DNA of 64,000 nucleotides from Shimia sp049116215 (GCF_049116215.1 NZ_JAGDZB010000003.1:558001-622000), one strand, 5' to 3'. Shown: positions 1 to 9,395, numbered from the stretch's first letter. Translations and numbers: made by a program. Notes: generated by a model not told the origin, from the letters alone.

Positions 1-909
1 GATGAGCCGTTTATCATCACTTTGGCGACACGTGCGGCGATTTTTGCATTGGCGGGCGTGGGGTTGAACCTCGCTTTGGGGACGGGTGGTCTGGTCAGCC
101 TGGGGCACGCGGCGTTCTTTGGCATTGGCGGCTATGTGATGGGTATTTTGGCAAGCCATGCTCAGGCCTATGCGCCAATCATGGAAGCGCCGTTTCTTAT
201 CGAAGGCACAAAATCGATGCCGGTGATCTGGCTGGTGGCGATGATAACAAGCGCCTTGGCCGCGCTGGCCATTGGGGCGTTGAGCCTGCGGACCTCGGGC
301 GTCTATTTCATCATGATCACCTTGGCCTTTGGGCAGATGATCTACTACTTCGCGATCAGCTGGCCCGCTTACGGCGGCGAGGATGGTCTGTCGATCTACG
401 TGCGCAATGAATTTCCTGGGCTAAACACGCTGGTGCCGATGCAGTTCTTTGGCCTGTGTTTTGCGGTCCTGTGTCTGGCGCTGTTGCTGATGAATGCGAT
501 CCATAAATCGGCCTTTGGGCTTGCGCTGAGCGCGGCGCGGCAAAATGAAACACGCGTGTTGTCCGTGGGCATGAAGCCGTATCATCTGCGGTTGGTCGCT
601 TTTGTGATTTCTGGCGCGGTGACAGGCTTAGCGGGCGCATTGTTTGCAGACCTCAACCGCTTTGTTAGCCCAACAATGCTGAGCTGGCAGATGTCCGGTG
701 AGATCATCATCTTCATCATCATTGGCGGCGTTGGTCGGCTGTTTGGGCCGGTGATTGGCGCGATGATATTTATCCTTCTGGAACATACGCTGGGCGGGTT
801 GTCGGAGTTTTGGCACGTTTATCTGGGCGCGCTGCTGCTTGGCATCGTGCTTTTTGCAAAAGGTGGCGTGATTGGTGCCCTGGCAGGTCGGGAGAAAGCC
901 CATGACTGA
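1..909 (+). CDS. livM: Branched-chain-type ABC transporter permease LivM (5' truncated by window edge)
   Basis: Inner-membrane permease of a HAAT-family ABC importer. The frame is open from base 1 and no start codon or ribosome site is visible, so the N-terminus lies outside the window; 302 residues are seen. Repeated hydrophobic segments and the LivM-typical stretch GLNLALGTGGLVSLGHAAFF near the visible N-terminus support the family, as does GGVGRLFGPVIGA towards the end. It overlaps livG by 8 bp, so the genes are translationally coupled. The matching binding protein and LivH should lie upstream. Substrate cannot be read from the permease; neighbours suggest a carboxylate or N-heterocycle rather than necessarily an amino acid. 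Confidence 0.9.
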   Translation, partial: DEPFIITLATRAAIFALAGVGLNLALGTGGLVSLGHAAFFGIGGYVMGILASHAQAYAPIMEAPFLIEGTKSMPVIWLVAMITSALAALAIGALSLRTSGVYFIMITLAFGQMIYYFAISWPAYGGEDGLSIYVRNEFPGLNTLVPMQFFGLCFAVLCLALLLMNAIHKSAFGLALSAARQNETRVLSVGMKPYHLRLVAFVISGAVTGLAGALFADLNRFVSPTMLSWQMSGEIIIFIIIGGVGRLFGPVIGAMIFILLEHTLGGLSEFWHVYLGALLLGIVLFAKGGVIGALAGREKAHD

Positions 910-1657
910 TGTGGTGTTGCGCACAGAGCGGCTTTTCAAAAGTTTTGGCGCCTTGAAGGCCACCAATGATGTGTCGCTGGATTTGCGCAAAGGGGAAATC
1001 CACGCGCTGATCGGCCCGAATGGGGCAGGGAAGTCGACGTTGATCCAGCAAATCACCGGTCATTTGCCCTCTGACGGCGGCACTGTGCGGCTGATGGATG
1101 AGGATCTGACCGGTGATGGTCCAGCGGAGCGCGCGCGCAAAGGGCTTGGGCGGACGTTTCAGATCTCGTCCCTGGCGATGGAGCACACGGTTTTGCAAAA
1201 TGCGGTGCTTGGTGCCTTGGGGCAACGTGGCAATGTGTTGTCGTTTTTCAAGCCGGTGATGAAAGATGCGCAACTTGTGACGGTGGCCAGGGCGGCCTTG
1301 GCGCAGGTTGGATTGGCGGAGTTTGCAGCAACGCGCACGGCGGATTTGAGCCACGGGCAACGGCGGCAATTGGAGGTGGCCGTTGCACTAACGTTGAAGC
1401 CAAAAGCCTTTCTGATGGATGAGCCAATGGCCGGCCTGGGCCTGGAAGGGGCGCAGCAGATGATTGGGCTTTTGACAGAGTTGCGCAAAGAAGCGCCCAT
1501 TCTGTTGATTGAGCACGATATGGACGCGGTTTTTGCGCTGGCGGATCGGATCAGCGTGCTGGTGTATGGCGAGGTGATCGCCACAGGCACGCCAGAGGAA
1601 ATCAAAGTGAACCCGGAAATCCGGCGGGCTTATTTAGGTGATGAGGTGCCAGCATGA
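902..1657 (+). CDS. livG: ABC transporter ATP-binding protein LivG
   Basis: Cytoplasmic ATPase of the same importer, 251 residues. Walker A GPNGAGKST sits at about residues 38-46, the signature is LSHGQRRQLEVA, and Walker B is AFLMDEPMAGLG. I chose ATG 902, which overlaps the end of livM, over an upstream in-frame GTG at 872 inside livM, because homologous LivG proteins begin close to this point. The stop overlaps the next start as ATGA. The length is normal for LivG. Confidence 0.93.
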   Translation: MTDVVLRTERLFKSFGALKATNDVSLDLRKGEIHALIGPNGAGKSTLIQQITGHLPSDGGTVRLMDEDLTGDGPAERARKGLGRTFQISSLAMEHTVLQNAVLGALGQRGNVLSFFKPVMKDAQLVTVARAALAQVGLAEFAATRTADLSHGQRRQLEVAVALTLKPKAFLMDEPMAGLGLEGAQQMIGLLTELRKEAPILLIEHDMDAVFALADRISVLVYGEVIATGTPEEIKVNPEIRRAYLGDEVPA

Positions 1658-2343
1658 GCTTGATCGAGCTAAAAAATGTCGCGGCGTTTTATGGCCCCAG
1701 CCAGGCGCTGTTTGATGTGTCGCTGAGCGTGGGCGAAGGCGAGGTGCTGGCGCTCATGGGGCGCAATGGTATGGGTAAAACCACCACCGTGAAGGTCATG
1801 TGCCGGATGCTGAAGAACACGGATGGCGCAGTGCAGTTTGGCGGGCAGGATATTGGCGGTTTGCCGTCTTATAAAGCCGCGCGATTGGGTATTGGGCTGG
1901 TGCCCGAGGGGCGCCGTTGTTTTGCAAACCTGTCGGTGTATGAGAACCTGATCGCGGCCGCCAGAAAAGGGGCCTGGGACTTTGAGTCTGTGTGTCGTCT
2001 GTTTCCCCGTTTGCAAGAACGAAGAGATCAGTCTGCAGCTTCGCTCTCCGGAGGTGAACAGCAGATGTTGGCGATTGGCCGGGCGCTGATGACCAATCCG
2101 AAGTTGCTTATTCTGGATGAGGCGACTGAGGGGCTGGCACCCGTGATCCGTCAGGAGATTTGGGGAGCTGTTGCAAAGCTTAAGGCCGAAACTGGCATGG
2201 CAATCATTGCGATCGACAAATCGCTCAAAGAGTTGGGGCAGGTGGCAGACCGTGCGGTGATCCTTGAGAAGGGGCGCACGGTCTGGGCCGATGGCTTTGA
2301 CGCTTTGGGAGCGGCAGAGACCGACCGCTATCTTGGCGTCTAA
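1654..2343 (+). CDS. livF: ABC transporter ATP-binding protein LivF
   Basis: Second ATPase of the importer, 229 residues. Walker A GRNGMGKTT is at about 36-44, the signature is LSGGEQQMLAIGRA, and Walker B is LLILDEATEGLAP. Its ATGA overlap with livG shows the permease and ATPases form one transcript. The gene ends convergently with the CoA-transferase gene, sharing 4 bp at the 3' ends, so there is no room for a terminator between them. Confidence 0.93.
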   Translation: MSLIELKNVAAFYGPSQALFDVSLSVGEGEVLALMGRNGMGKTTTVKVMCRMLKNTDGAVQFGGQDIGGLPSYKAARLGIGLVPEGRRCFANLSVYENLIAAARKGAWDFESVCRLFPRLQERRDQSAASLSGGEQQMLAIGRALMTNPKLLILDEATEGLAPVIRQEIWGAVAKLKAETGMAIIAIDKSLKELGQVADRAVILEKGRTVWADGFDALGAAETDRYLGV

Positions 2344-3452
2344 GGTTTTGGTTTAGGTAATACCGGCGCGGTGCGGTCTGAGGATAGGTCCGCGTCGGAA
2401 AACACCCATGGGCCACGCAGTCCGCGCACACCTTCGGCCTCTACTACCATGCCACGTGCGGCGATTTGCGGATCGGTCAGCGCTTGTTCAATCGAGTTGA
2501 TTGGGCCGGCGGGAACGGTCGCCGATTCCAGTGCAGCCAAAAGATCTGCTGAAGACCATTTGCTGGTTTCTAATTCGATCTGCTCAGTGAGGGCATCGCG
2601 ATTGGCAACCCGTAGTTGGTTGGTGGTGTAGTCCGGTGAGTCTCCAAGATCACCGCGTGACAGCACCCCGCAGAGGCGCTGGAATTGACCATCATTGCCG
2701 ACGGCGATGATGATGTGGCCGTCAGATGTGGGCACCACTTGATAGGGTGCGATATTGGGGTGAGCATTGCCTTTGCGGTTTGGGCTGTAGCCGGTGGCGA
2801 GGTAGTTCATCGCCTGATTGGCCAGCATCGCGGTAGCGCAATCCAACAGGGACATGTCGATGTGTTGTCCGCGCCCCGTGGTGTGGCGCTGTTCCACTGC
2901 AGCCAAAATGCCGATGGTGCCATAGAGGCCGGTGACCACGTCTGTCACTGCAACGCCGACCTTTTGGGGTTGCCGGTCTGGCTCTCCGGTGATCGACATC
3001 AGTCCAGACATGCCTTGCAGCAGGAAGTCATAGCCAGCACGTTTGGCATAGGGGCCGGTTTGACCAAAGCCGGTGATAGAGCAGTAGATCAGGCGTGGGT
3101 TGGCTTTGGATAGCGTGTCGTAATCCAAACCGTATTTTTTCAACCCGCCAACTTTGAAATTCTCGATCAGGATGTCGGCGTCTTTGATCAACTCCAGCAC
3201 CTGGGCGCGACCTTCTTCGGTGCGGAAATCTGCCACCACGGATGTTTTACCGCGGTTGGCGGCGTAGAAATAAGCGGCGGTTTTGTCGCCGTCACGCTCG
3301 ATGAAGGGTGGGCCCCAAGTGCGGGTGTCATCACCCTGAGGAGCTTCCACTTTGAACACTTCAGCACCAAGGTCGGCGAGTGATTGGCCAATCCAGGGGC
3401 CAGCCAGAATGCGGGCGAGTTCTACAACTTTGAGACCTTTGAGTGGGGTCAT
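2340..3452 (-). CDS. CaiB/BaiF (class III) CoA-transferase
   Basis: Moves CoA between a CoA thioester and a free carboxylate through an aspartyl-CoA intermediate. The protein has 370 residues with the family N-terminus LKGLKVVELARILAGPWIGQ and the GRGQHIDMSLLD motif. The probable nucleophile is Asp171 in GVAVTDVVTG, matching Asp169 of formyl-CoA transferase. It lies 9 bp downstream of the XRE-cupin gene and beside glutaryl-CoA dehydrogenase, so a glutarate (or other dicarboxylate) CoA-transferase is a reasonable inference, comparable to human SUGCT. Substrate is not proven by sequence. Confidence 0.88.
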   Translation of the reverse strand: MTPLKGLKVVELARILAGPWIGQSLADLGAEVFKVEAPQGDDTRTWGPPFIERDGDKTAAYFYAANRGKTSVVADFRTEEGRAQVLELIKDADILIENFKVGGLKKYGLDYDTLSKANPRLIYCSITGFGQTGPYAKRAGYDFLLQGMSGLMSITGEPDRQPQKVGVAVTDVVTGLYGTIGILAAVEQRHTTGRGQHIDMSLLDCATAMLANQAMNYLATGYSPNRKGNAHPNIAPYQVVPTSDGHIIIAVGNDGQFQRLCGVLSRGDLGDSPDYTTNQLRVANRDALTEQIELETSKWSSADLLAALESATVPAGPINSIEQALTDPQIAARGMVVEAEGVRGLRGPWVFSDADLSSDRTAPVLPKPKP

Positions 3453-3461
3453 GGGAAGCCT

Positions 3462-4031
3462 TCAGAGATAGGGCGGCGTGCAGGCGGAAACCACCTCGGC
3501 CGGTGTGTCAGAGATGTTGCGGAAGCGGTGTGGTTGTCGGCTGTCGAATAGATAGCTGTCCCCGGCACGCAGGATTTGGGTTTGGCTGCCCACGGTCACT
3601 TCGATTTCGCCAGAGAGCACGATGCCGCCTTCATTTGCGGGATGGGAGAGCATGGTTTCACCGGTGTCAGCCCCCGGGGCGTAGTGTTCGCGCAGGATCT
3701 GCAAGCCGTGGTCTTTGGCATTGCCTATCTGTTTAAGGGTCAGTTTCGAAGCCTCGGTGCCCAGTTGTGACGTCAGGTCAGAGAGAGTCTCCGGACCAAA
3801 GAAAACCTGACCCGGCGCATGGGTTTCTGGCTCAAAAAACTCAGCCATCGACATGCCCATGCCGCCCAATATTTTGCGCAAGCTAGCCACAGAAGGGCTG
3901 GAGCGATTGGTTTCGATCATGGAAATCTGCCCATGCGGTACGCAAGCGTATTGCGCCAATTGTCGCTGGCTCAATCCTGCGGATAGGCGCAGTTTTTTAA
4001 GGCGGTCACCCACGTCAAACGTGTCGCTCAT
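3462..4031 (-). CDS. XRE-family transcriptional regulator with C-terminal cupin
   Basis: Cytoplasmic DNA-binding protein of 189 residues. An N-terminal helix-turn-helix (about 9-62, with LRLSAGLSQRQLAQYACVPH) is followed by a small-molecule-sensing cupin_2 barrel (about 110-185). I chose ATG 4031, which is preceded by GGAGG, over an upstream in-frame ATG at 4100. It is likely co-transcribed with the CoA-transferase gene downstream and is divergent from the acyl-CoA dehydrogenase gene, so it plausibly controls both. The ligand is unknown. Confidence 0.88.
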   Translation of the reverse strand: MSDTFDVGDRLKKLRLSAGLSQRQLAQYACVPHGQISMIETNRSSPSVASLRKILGGMGMSMAEFFEPETHAPGQVFFGPETLSDLTSQLGTEASKLTLKQIGNAKDHGLQILREHYAPGADTGETMLSHPANEGGIVLSGEIEVTVGSQTQILRAGDSYLFDSRQPHRFRNISDTPAEVVSACTPPYL

Positions 4032-4268
4032 CAGGTCCTCCGTGTTGTGCCTTTGGCTGTGATATACTGTGCCAACAGGACGCAACGAAACTTTGATCAA
4101 TTTGGTCTAGCAATGCTCAATATTCTGCGCAATAGAAGGCAAGAAAGATTTTGCGACGTAGCGGCGTTTGTCCCGGGTTGCCTTGACGCGAGGGCAGGGT
4201 CGGACATGTTGGGCGGCAACGGAAATTGATGTTTTGCGCCCCTATGTGGGCGGACGGAAGGAGAGACC
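4032..4268. promoter_or_regulatory. Divergent intergenic region, XRE-cupin / glutaryl-CoA dehydrogenase
   Basis: A 237-bp gap between divergent genes that must carry both promoters and probably the XRE-cupin operator. A good Shine-Dalgarno (GGAAGGAGAG) precedes ATG 4269. I see no convincing long palindrome and cannot assign -35/-10 boxes with confidence. Confidence 0.5.
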
Positions 4269-5483
4269 ATGGCCAAGGATCTGGCACCACAGTCCAAACC
4301 GGAATTGGGTTCGTTCAACTGGGAAGACCCGTTTCTGATCGAAAGCCAGCTGGAAGAAGATGAGCGCATGGTACGCGATGCCGCGCGCGCCTATTGTGAC
4401 GAAAAACTGGCGCCTCGGGTGACCGCAGCGTTCGAGAAGGAAGAGACCGATCCGGCGATTTTTGCCGAGATGGGGGAAATGGGCCTGTTGGGCACCACCA
4501 TTCCTGAGGAATATGGCGGCATTGGTGCTGGCTATGTGACCTACGGTCTGGTCGCGCGTGAAGTGGAGCGCGTAGACAGTGGATATCGCTCAATGATGTC
4601 GGTGCAGAGCTCGCTGGTGATGTATCCGATCTACGCTTATGGCTCTGAAGAACAGCGCAAGAAATACTTGCCAAAACTGGCGTCGGGCGAGTGGATTGGT
4701 TGCTTTGGCCTGACCGAACCGGATGCGGGTTCCGATCCGGGCAGCATGAAAACCACTGCCAAGAAAGTGGACGGCGGTTACGCGCTGAACGGTGCCAAGA
4801 TGTGGATTTCCAACTCCCCAATCGCGGATGTGTTTGTGGTTTGGGCCAAGTCAGACGCGCATGGCGGCAAAATTCGCGGCTTTGTTCTGGACAAAGGTAC
4901 CAAGGGGTTGAGCGCGCCGAAGATCATGCACAAAGCCTCGCTGCGCGCGTCGATCACTGGAGAGATTGTGCTCGATAACGTGGAAGTGTCCGAAGATGCG
5001 CTGCTGCCAAATGTCGAAGGCCTGAAAGGTCCGTTTGGCTGTTTGAACCGTGCGCGCTACGGCATTGCCTGGGGCGCGATGGGCGCGGCGGAGTATTGCT
5101 GGCACGCGGCGCGGCAGTATGGTCTGGACCGCAAGCAGTTTGGCAAGCCATTGGCTCAGACCCAGCTGTTCCAGCTGAAGCTGGCCAACATGCAGACCGA
5201 GATTTCTCTGGGTCTTCAGGCTGCGCTACGCGTTGGTCGCTTGATGGATGAGGCTAAGGCAGCGCCTGAGATGGTGTCGATCATCAAGCGCAACAACTGT
5301 GGCAAGGCGCTGGATATCGCGCGTCTGTCACGTGACATGCACGGCGGCAACGGCATCAGCCTGGAGTTTGGTGTGATCCGTCATATGGTGAACCTGGAAA
5401 CGGTGAACACCTATGAAGGCACACATGACGTGCACGCGTTGATCCTTGGGCGTGCACAGACCGGTTTGCAGGCGTTTTTCTGA
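4269..5483 (+). CDS. gcdH: Glutaryl-CoA dehydrogenase
   Basis: FAD enzyme that oxidises and decarboxylates glutaryl-CoA to crotonyl-CoA in lysine, tryptophan and glutarate catabolism; 404 residues. The acyl-CoA dehydrogenase fold shows GLTEPDAGSDPGSM and the conserved C-terminus. The catalytic base is likely Glu383 in NTYEGTHDVH. The motif GYRSMMSVQSSLV carries the arginine that marks glutaryl-CoA dehydrogenases among acyl-CoA dehydrogenases. The gene stands alone on its strand and is divergent from the regulator and CoA-transferase. Confidence 0.93.
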   Translation: MAKDLAPQSKPELGSFNWEDPFLIESQLEEDERMVRDAARAYCDEKLAPRVTAAFEKEETDPAIFAEMGEMGLLGTTIPEEYGGIGAGYVTYGLVAREVERVDSGYRSMMSVQSSLVMYPIYAYGSEEQRKKYLPKLASGEWIGCFGLTEPDAGSDPGSMKTTAKKVDGGYALNGAKMWISNSPIADVFVVWAKSDAHGGKIRGFVLDKGTKGLSAPKIMHKASLRASITGEIVLDNVEVSEDALLPNVEGLKGPFGCLNRARYGIAWGAMGAAEYCWHAARQYGLDRKQFGKPLAQTQLFQLKLANMQTEISLGLQAALRVGRLMDEAKAAPEMVSIIKRNNCGKALDIARLSRDMHGGNGISLEFGVIRHMVNLETVNTYEGTHDVHALILGRAQTGLQAFF

Positions 5484-5520
5484 TACTTTTCAGAATGTAA
5501 TATCAGGAAGTTGAAGCGCG

Positions 5521-7275
5521 TCACTTAGCGGTGGCGCGCTTTTCTTTTCTGAGCGTTGAAGTTGCCGCGCTGTCTACCTCAAAGGATGATGTGATGACCA
5601 CGCCAAATAAGTTCTTTGCCTGTTGAATGGTATATCGGCCGAGGCGAATGTCCTCGGCAACAAGATGAGGGGCGCGCTCTAGCGGATCGCCATACCCGCC
5701 TCCGCCAGGCGTTTGCACGTGTACCCGGTCACCCGCCGCAAGCGGAATGTCCTGCTCCTTGGAAAAGTGTTCCGGCGTGTATGGCACGCCTTCACGATAC
5801 ACGGTGACCTCATTGACCTCGCCGTCACAGCCACCGCGAGCCCCCTGCGGACCAAAGCGTCCGTGGTCCATGACAAAACTGGCCTTGGCCTCACCGCGAC
5901 GCAGTTCGACCTCATAGTCCAAACCAAATCCCCCACGATGTTCGCCTGCACCGCCGGAACCTTCGTGTAAGGCGTAGTGACGATAGAGCACCGGGTAGGC
6001 TTGCTCCATTATTTCTATGGGCGGGGCCTTGGATATGCCGATGGTCGAGCAGCCATTTGACAGCCCATCGTGATGAGCATTGCCGCCATAACCGCCGCCT
6101 GAGATTTGATACATGACGTAGTTGAGATTGCGCGCGGGATCAAAACCGCCAAGCGCAAAGTTTCCGCTGGTACCGGCGGGGGCCGCTGTGACTTTTTCGG
6201 GGATGGCCTTAACGAGGGCTGCAAAAACCGCTTCTGCGATGCGTTGTGATACTTCGGCGGCGCAGCCGGAGACCGGGCGCGGGTATTTGGCGTCCAGGAA
6301 GGTGTCTTCGATGCCAGTAAGCGTGAAGGGCGCAAAGGCCCCGGCATTCATCGGCACATCCGGGAAAATGTGGCGCATGGCGAGGTAGACTGCGCTGTGC
6401 GTCGTGGCTTTCACTGAGTTCATGGGACCGAGGCAAGGCCGGCTGCTGTCCGTAAAGTCAAAGGTCAGCCCATCGTCAGATTTGGTGACCGAAAGCGCGA
6501 TGGTCAGCGGCGCGTTGATCACACCATCGCTGTCGACAAATGCTGTGGATGTGTAGGTGCCTTTGGGGATGTTTTGAAGACTGCTGCGCATTTGGTCTTC
6601 CGCACGCTGATGTAGCTGGTCGATGGCATCCGAAACAGTTGAATCGCCATAGCGGTCAAGCAATGCGGACAGGCGGGATTCGCCTACGCGTAGGGCGCCA
6701 GCTTGGGCTTGCACATCTCCGATACGCTGGTCTGCAACTCGAATATTGGACTGGATGATTGCAAATATCTCTTTGTCCATAACATCTTGCTTGAATAGCT
6801 TGACGGGCGGTAAGCGTAGTCCTTCTTGCTCAACGGCCGTGGCAGACGCGGAAAATCCGCCTGGGACGGCTCCGCCAGTATCGGGCCAATGACCTGTGTT
6901 GGACAGCCAGCAGAAGATTTCTCCGTCACGGTAAAACGGTTTGGCAAAGCGTACATCCATCAAATGAGTGCCCCCGAGATAGGGGTCATTGACGATGTAA
7001 ATGTCGCCGGGAATCGGGGCCGCCACCTCTCCTGCGGCGATCATCTCAATCAGAACGCGTGTCGAGTACTGCATGGTGCCGACAAACACAGGCAAGCCTG
7101 CGGCCCCCTGGGCAATCAATGCGCCATCGGTGGCGGCATAAATCCCGTCAGAGCGATCGTTGGCCTCCGCGATGACCGGAGAAAAGGCGGCCCGCGAAAA
7201 GGCGAGGTCCATTTCGTCGCAAACTTGCTGCAGACCAGCTTGAATGACGGTGAGTGTGATAGGGTCCAGCGTCAT
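5521..7275 (-). CDS. hyuB: Hydantoinase B / oxoprolinase beta-type subunit
   Basis: Catalytic partner of an ATP-dependent hydantoinase/5-oxoprolinase-type enzyme, 584 residues. The N-terminal half has IYIVNDPYLGGTHLMDVR, typical of HyuB, and the C-terminal part has QTPGGGGYGDPLERAP. The start overlaps the hyuA stop as ATGA, so the two subunits are coupled. Known relatives act on 5-oxoproline, N-methylhydantoin or (as acetone carboxylase) acetone; sequence alone does not separate these. In this context it may open a lactam ring (inference). Confidence 0.88.
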   Translation of the reverse strand: MTLDPITLTVIQAGLQQVCDEMDLAFSRAAFSPVIAEANDRSDGIYAATDGALIAQGAAGLPVFVGTMQYSTRVLIEMIAAGEVAAPIPGDIYIVNDPYLGGTHLMDVRFAKPFYRDGEIFCWLSNTGHWPDTGGAVPGGFSASATAVEQEGLRLPPVKLFKQDVMDKEIFAIIQSNIRVADQRIGDVQAQAGALRVGESRLSALLDRYGDSTVSDAIDQLHQRAEDQMRSSLQNIPKGTYTSTAFVDSDGVINAPLTIALSVTKSDDGLTFDFTDSSRPCLGPMNSVKATTHSAVYLAMRHIFPDVPMNAGAFAPFTLTGIEDTFLDAKYPRPVSGCAAEVSQRIAEAVFAALVKAIPEKVTAAPAGTSGNFALGGFDPARNLNYVMYQISGGGYGGNAHHDGLSNGCSTIGISKAPPIEIMEQAYPVLYRHYALHEGSGGAGEHRGGFGLDYEVELRRGEAKASFVMDHGRFGPQGARGGCDGEVNEVTVYREGVPYTPEHFSKEQDIPLAAGDRVHVQTPGGGGYGDPLERAPHLVAEDIRLGRYTIQQAKNLFGVVITSSFEVDSAATSTLRKEKRATAK

Positions 7276-9335
7276 ACATTCGCTCCGACATGCAGGACAA
7301 GATTGCCAACCACATCGGATGAAAGTCTAGCCCCCGGTGGAACCACAATTGTGGTGTCCATTTGTTCTATGATCGCCGGGCCAGTGAGTGTCGCATCAGA
7401 CGGAAGAGCGTCTCGAGAATAGATTGGCGTCTCTATCCAAGTGTTGTCAAAAAAGACTTGTCTCGACTGTGTTTGTGCAGCCTCAAGAGTTGGCGCGCGT
7501 GAGGTTCTACTCGAAAGAAGAGTCAGATCCAACGGCGGGCGCCGACCAACAACGGAACAGTTTACGTTCACCACAGAAGCTGGCATTTCGTCCAGTTTCA
7601 CCTGAAACCGCTGAAAGTACACGTGTTCAAAAAGGGCTTGAATGTCGTCAATGGACAGTCTCTCCTCCGTTATTGGCACGCGGAGAAGGTGGGTTTGTCC
7701 GACAAATTGCATGTCGAGAGACAGGTGGGCCTCTACGCCTTCCAGTGGAACAGATTCCCGACCGATCAAGGTTTTGCCTTCCTGGATCAATTCTTCACAG
7801 ACCGTGGCAAGTTTGGATTGAGTCAGTTTGCTCAACGGCGCGTTGATGGTGCGCACAAAGTCATGGCGCAGGTCGGCAACCACGCAGCCCAAAGCATTGG
7901 TCAGACCGGGTCGGGTCGGGATGATGACACGAGGTATGTCCAGTTCTTTTGTCAACGATGCGGCATGCAAAGGCCCTGCGCCACCAAAAGCAAAGAGCGC
8001 AAAGTCCCGGGGATCGGCCCCCAAGGACAACGACACCATCCGGATTGCCCCCGCCATTTTGGTGTTGGCTACCCGAACAACCGCAGAGGCTGCTTCAACT
8101 GCGGAGCACTTCAGGTGCGATGCGAGGTGTTCGGTAAAGGCGCGGCGTACATCACGGGATCGGGCGCTCTGTTCCTCAGGTGAGAGGTGTGCAAGGCGGA
8201 GACGCCCAAGCAGAAAATTCGCATCTGAGATGGTTGGTTGTTTGCCGCCGTGCCCGAAGCAAATTGGGCCGGGGTTTGCGCCCGCACTCTCTGGACCAAC
8301 CTCCAGCAGACCACCGGAGTTGATTTTTGCGATGGACCCGCCACCAGCACCAACTGTGCGCACATCCACCATGGGTACATGGATGGGCATGCCATATTCG
8401 ACTTCGATTTCATTTGAGACCGAAGGCGTGGCGTCCCGGATCAAGGCAACATCCGTAGATGTTCCGCCCATATCATAGGTTATGAGGTCGGGTTCTTGCG
8501 CCGCGCGTCCGGTGAAGGCTGCGGCCATGACTCCCGATGCAGGACCGGACATCACGGTTTTGGCCGCTTCCTGAGAGACATTCTGGGCCTGCACCATACC
8601 GCCGTTTCCGTTCATAATCAGTAGGTCTCGGGCATACCCTTGCTCCGTCAGAGCCCTGGATAAGTGGTTGATATATTTGGTGAGGACCGGCTGGACCGAT
8701 GCATTCACCGCAGCGGTGACCCCGCGTTCGAATTCCCGGCTTTCCGACAACAATGCGTGGCCGGCGGTGATGTATAAGTTGGGCCAGACCTTGCATAGCG
8801 CTTGGACCGCCTGACGTTCATGAGAAGGGTTTGAGTAGGCGTGCAGGAAATGCACGACAACAGCCTCACACCCACGATCCAGCAGGATTTGGGCTGCTTC
8901 AGTGACACCGTCGATATCTAGCGGTGTCAGAATATTGCCAACGCTGTCCATGCGTTCCGCGACCTCAAGGCGAAGATCACGGGGAATGAGAGGCGTAAAT
9001 TCGCCAAACATACCGTAGGCCTGAGGTCGAGTGCGGCGACCAAGTTCCAAGATGTCCCGGAAGCCTTTTGTTGTGATGAGGCCGGTTCGGGCCAGCTTGC
9101 GTTCAAGAACCGCGTTGGTGGTGGTGGTTGTGCCGTGCACAATGAGGTCAAGTGCTGCGATTTCGCATTCCGCAGCTTCAAGCGCGGACATCACGCCCTT
9201 GGACTGATCGTGTAAGGTGCTGGGCACTTTTGCCAGGCGTAGGCCTGAAGGACTCAAGGCAATGAGATCGGTGAAGGTGCCGCCTACGTCGACGCCAACA
9301 ACCGTGCCGGTTTGCGTGTTATCAGATTCGGCCAC
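7272..9335 (-). CDS. hyuA: Hydantoinase A / oxoprolinase alpha-type subunit
   Basis: ATP-binding subunit of the hydantoinase/oxoprolinase, 687 residues. The N-terminal ASKHA-type motif GVDVGGTFTDLIAL is followed by the Hydant_A_N region and by ITYDMGGTSTDVALI. I prefer the GTG start at 9335, with a GGAGG 7 bases upstream (9343-9347), to upstream in-frame starts at 9359 and 9365 that lie within a perfect palindrome and lack a ribosome site. It is first in the hyuA-hyuB unit. Confidence 0.87.
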   Translation of the reverse strand: MAESDNTQTGTVVGVDVGGTFTDLIALSPSGLRLAKVPSTLHDQSKGVMSALEAAECEIAALDLIVHGTTTTTNAVLERKLARTGLITTKGFRDILELGRRTRPQAYGMFGEFTPLIPRDLRLEVAERMDSVGNILTPLDIDGVTEAAQILLDRGCEAVVVHFLHAYSNPSHERQAVQALCKVWPNLYITAGHALLSESREFERGVTAAVNASVQPVLTKYINHLSRALTEQGYARDLLIMNGNGGMVQAQNVSQEAAKTVMSGPASGVMAAAFTGRAAQEPDLITYDMGGTSTDVALIRDATPSVSNEIEVEYGMPIHVPMVDVRTVGAGGGSIAKINSGGLLEVGPESAGANPGPICFGHGGKQPTISDANFLLGRLRLAHLSPEEQSARSRDVRRAFTEHLASHLKCSAVEAASAVVRVANTKMAGAIRMVSLSLGADPRDFALFAFGGAGPLHAASLTKELDIPRVIIPTRPGLTNALGCVVADLRHDFVRTINAPLSKLTQSKLATVCEELIQEGKTLIGRESVPLEGVEAHLSLDMQFVGQTHLLRVPITEERLSIDDIQALFEHVYFQRFQVKLDEMPASVVNVNCSVVGRRPPLDLTLLSSRTSRAPTLEAAQTQSRQVFFDNTWIETPIYSRDALPSDATLTGPAIIEQMDTTIVVPPGARLSSDVVGNLVLHVGANV

Positions 9336-9347
9336 CCGCGATCCTCC

Positions 9348-9365
9348 GTGCAAATCCATTTGCAC
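9348..9365. promoter_or_regulatory. Perfect 18-bp palindrome upstream of hyuA (candidate operator)
   Basis: GTGCAAATCCATTTGCAC has 8-bp arms around CC and directly abuts the hyuA Shine-Dalgarno. An extra GCAAAT half-copy follows at 9366-9371. Its position fits a repressor site or a 5' leader hairpin controlling hyuAB. Confidence 0.55.
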
Positions 9366-9374
9366 GCAAATGAT

Positions 9375-9393
9375 GGAGGCAGGGATATTTGCC
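9375..9393 (+). repeat. Dispersed GGGATATTT element, copy 1 (short)
   Basis: GAGGCAGGGATATTTGCCTG sits between hyuA and the next minus-strand gene. It shares the GGC(A/G)(G/A)GGATATTT core with elements near 24973, 37483, 45493 and 56627, but lacks the AATGAAG tail. Confidence 0.45.
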
Positions 9394-9395
9394 TG

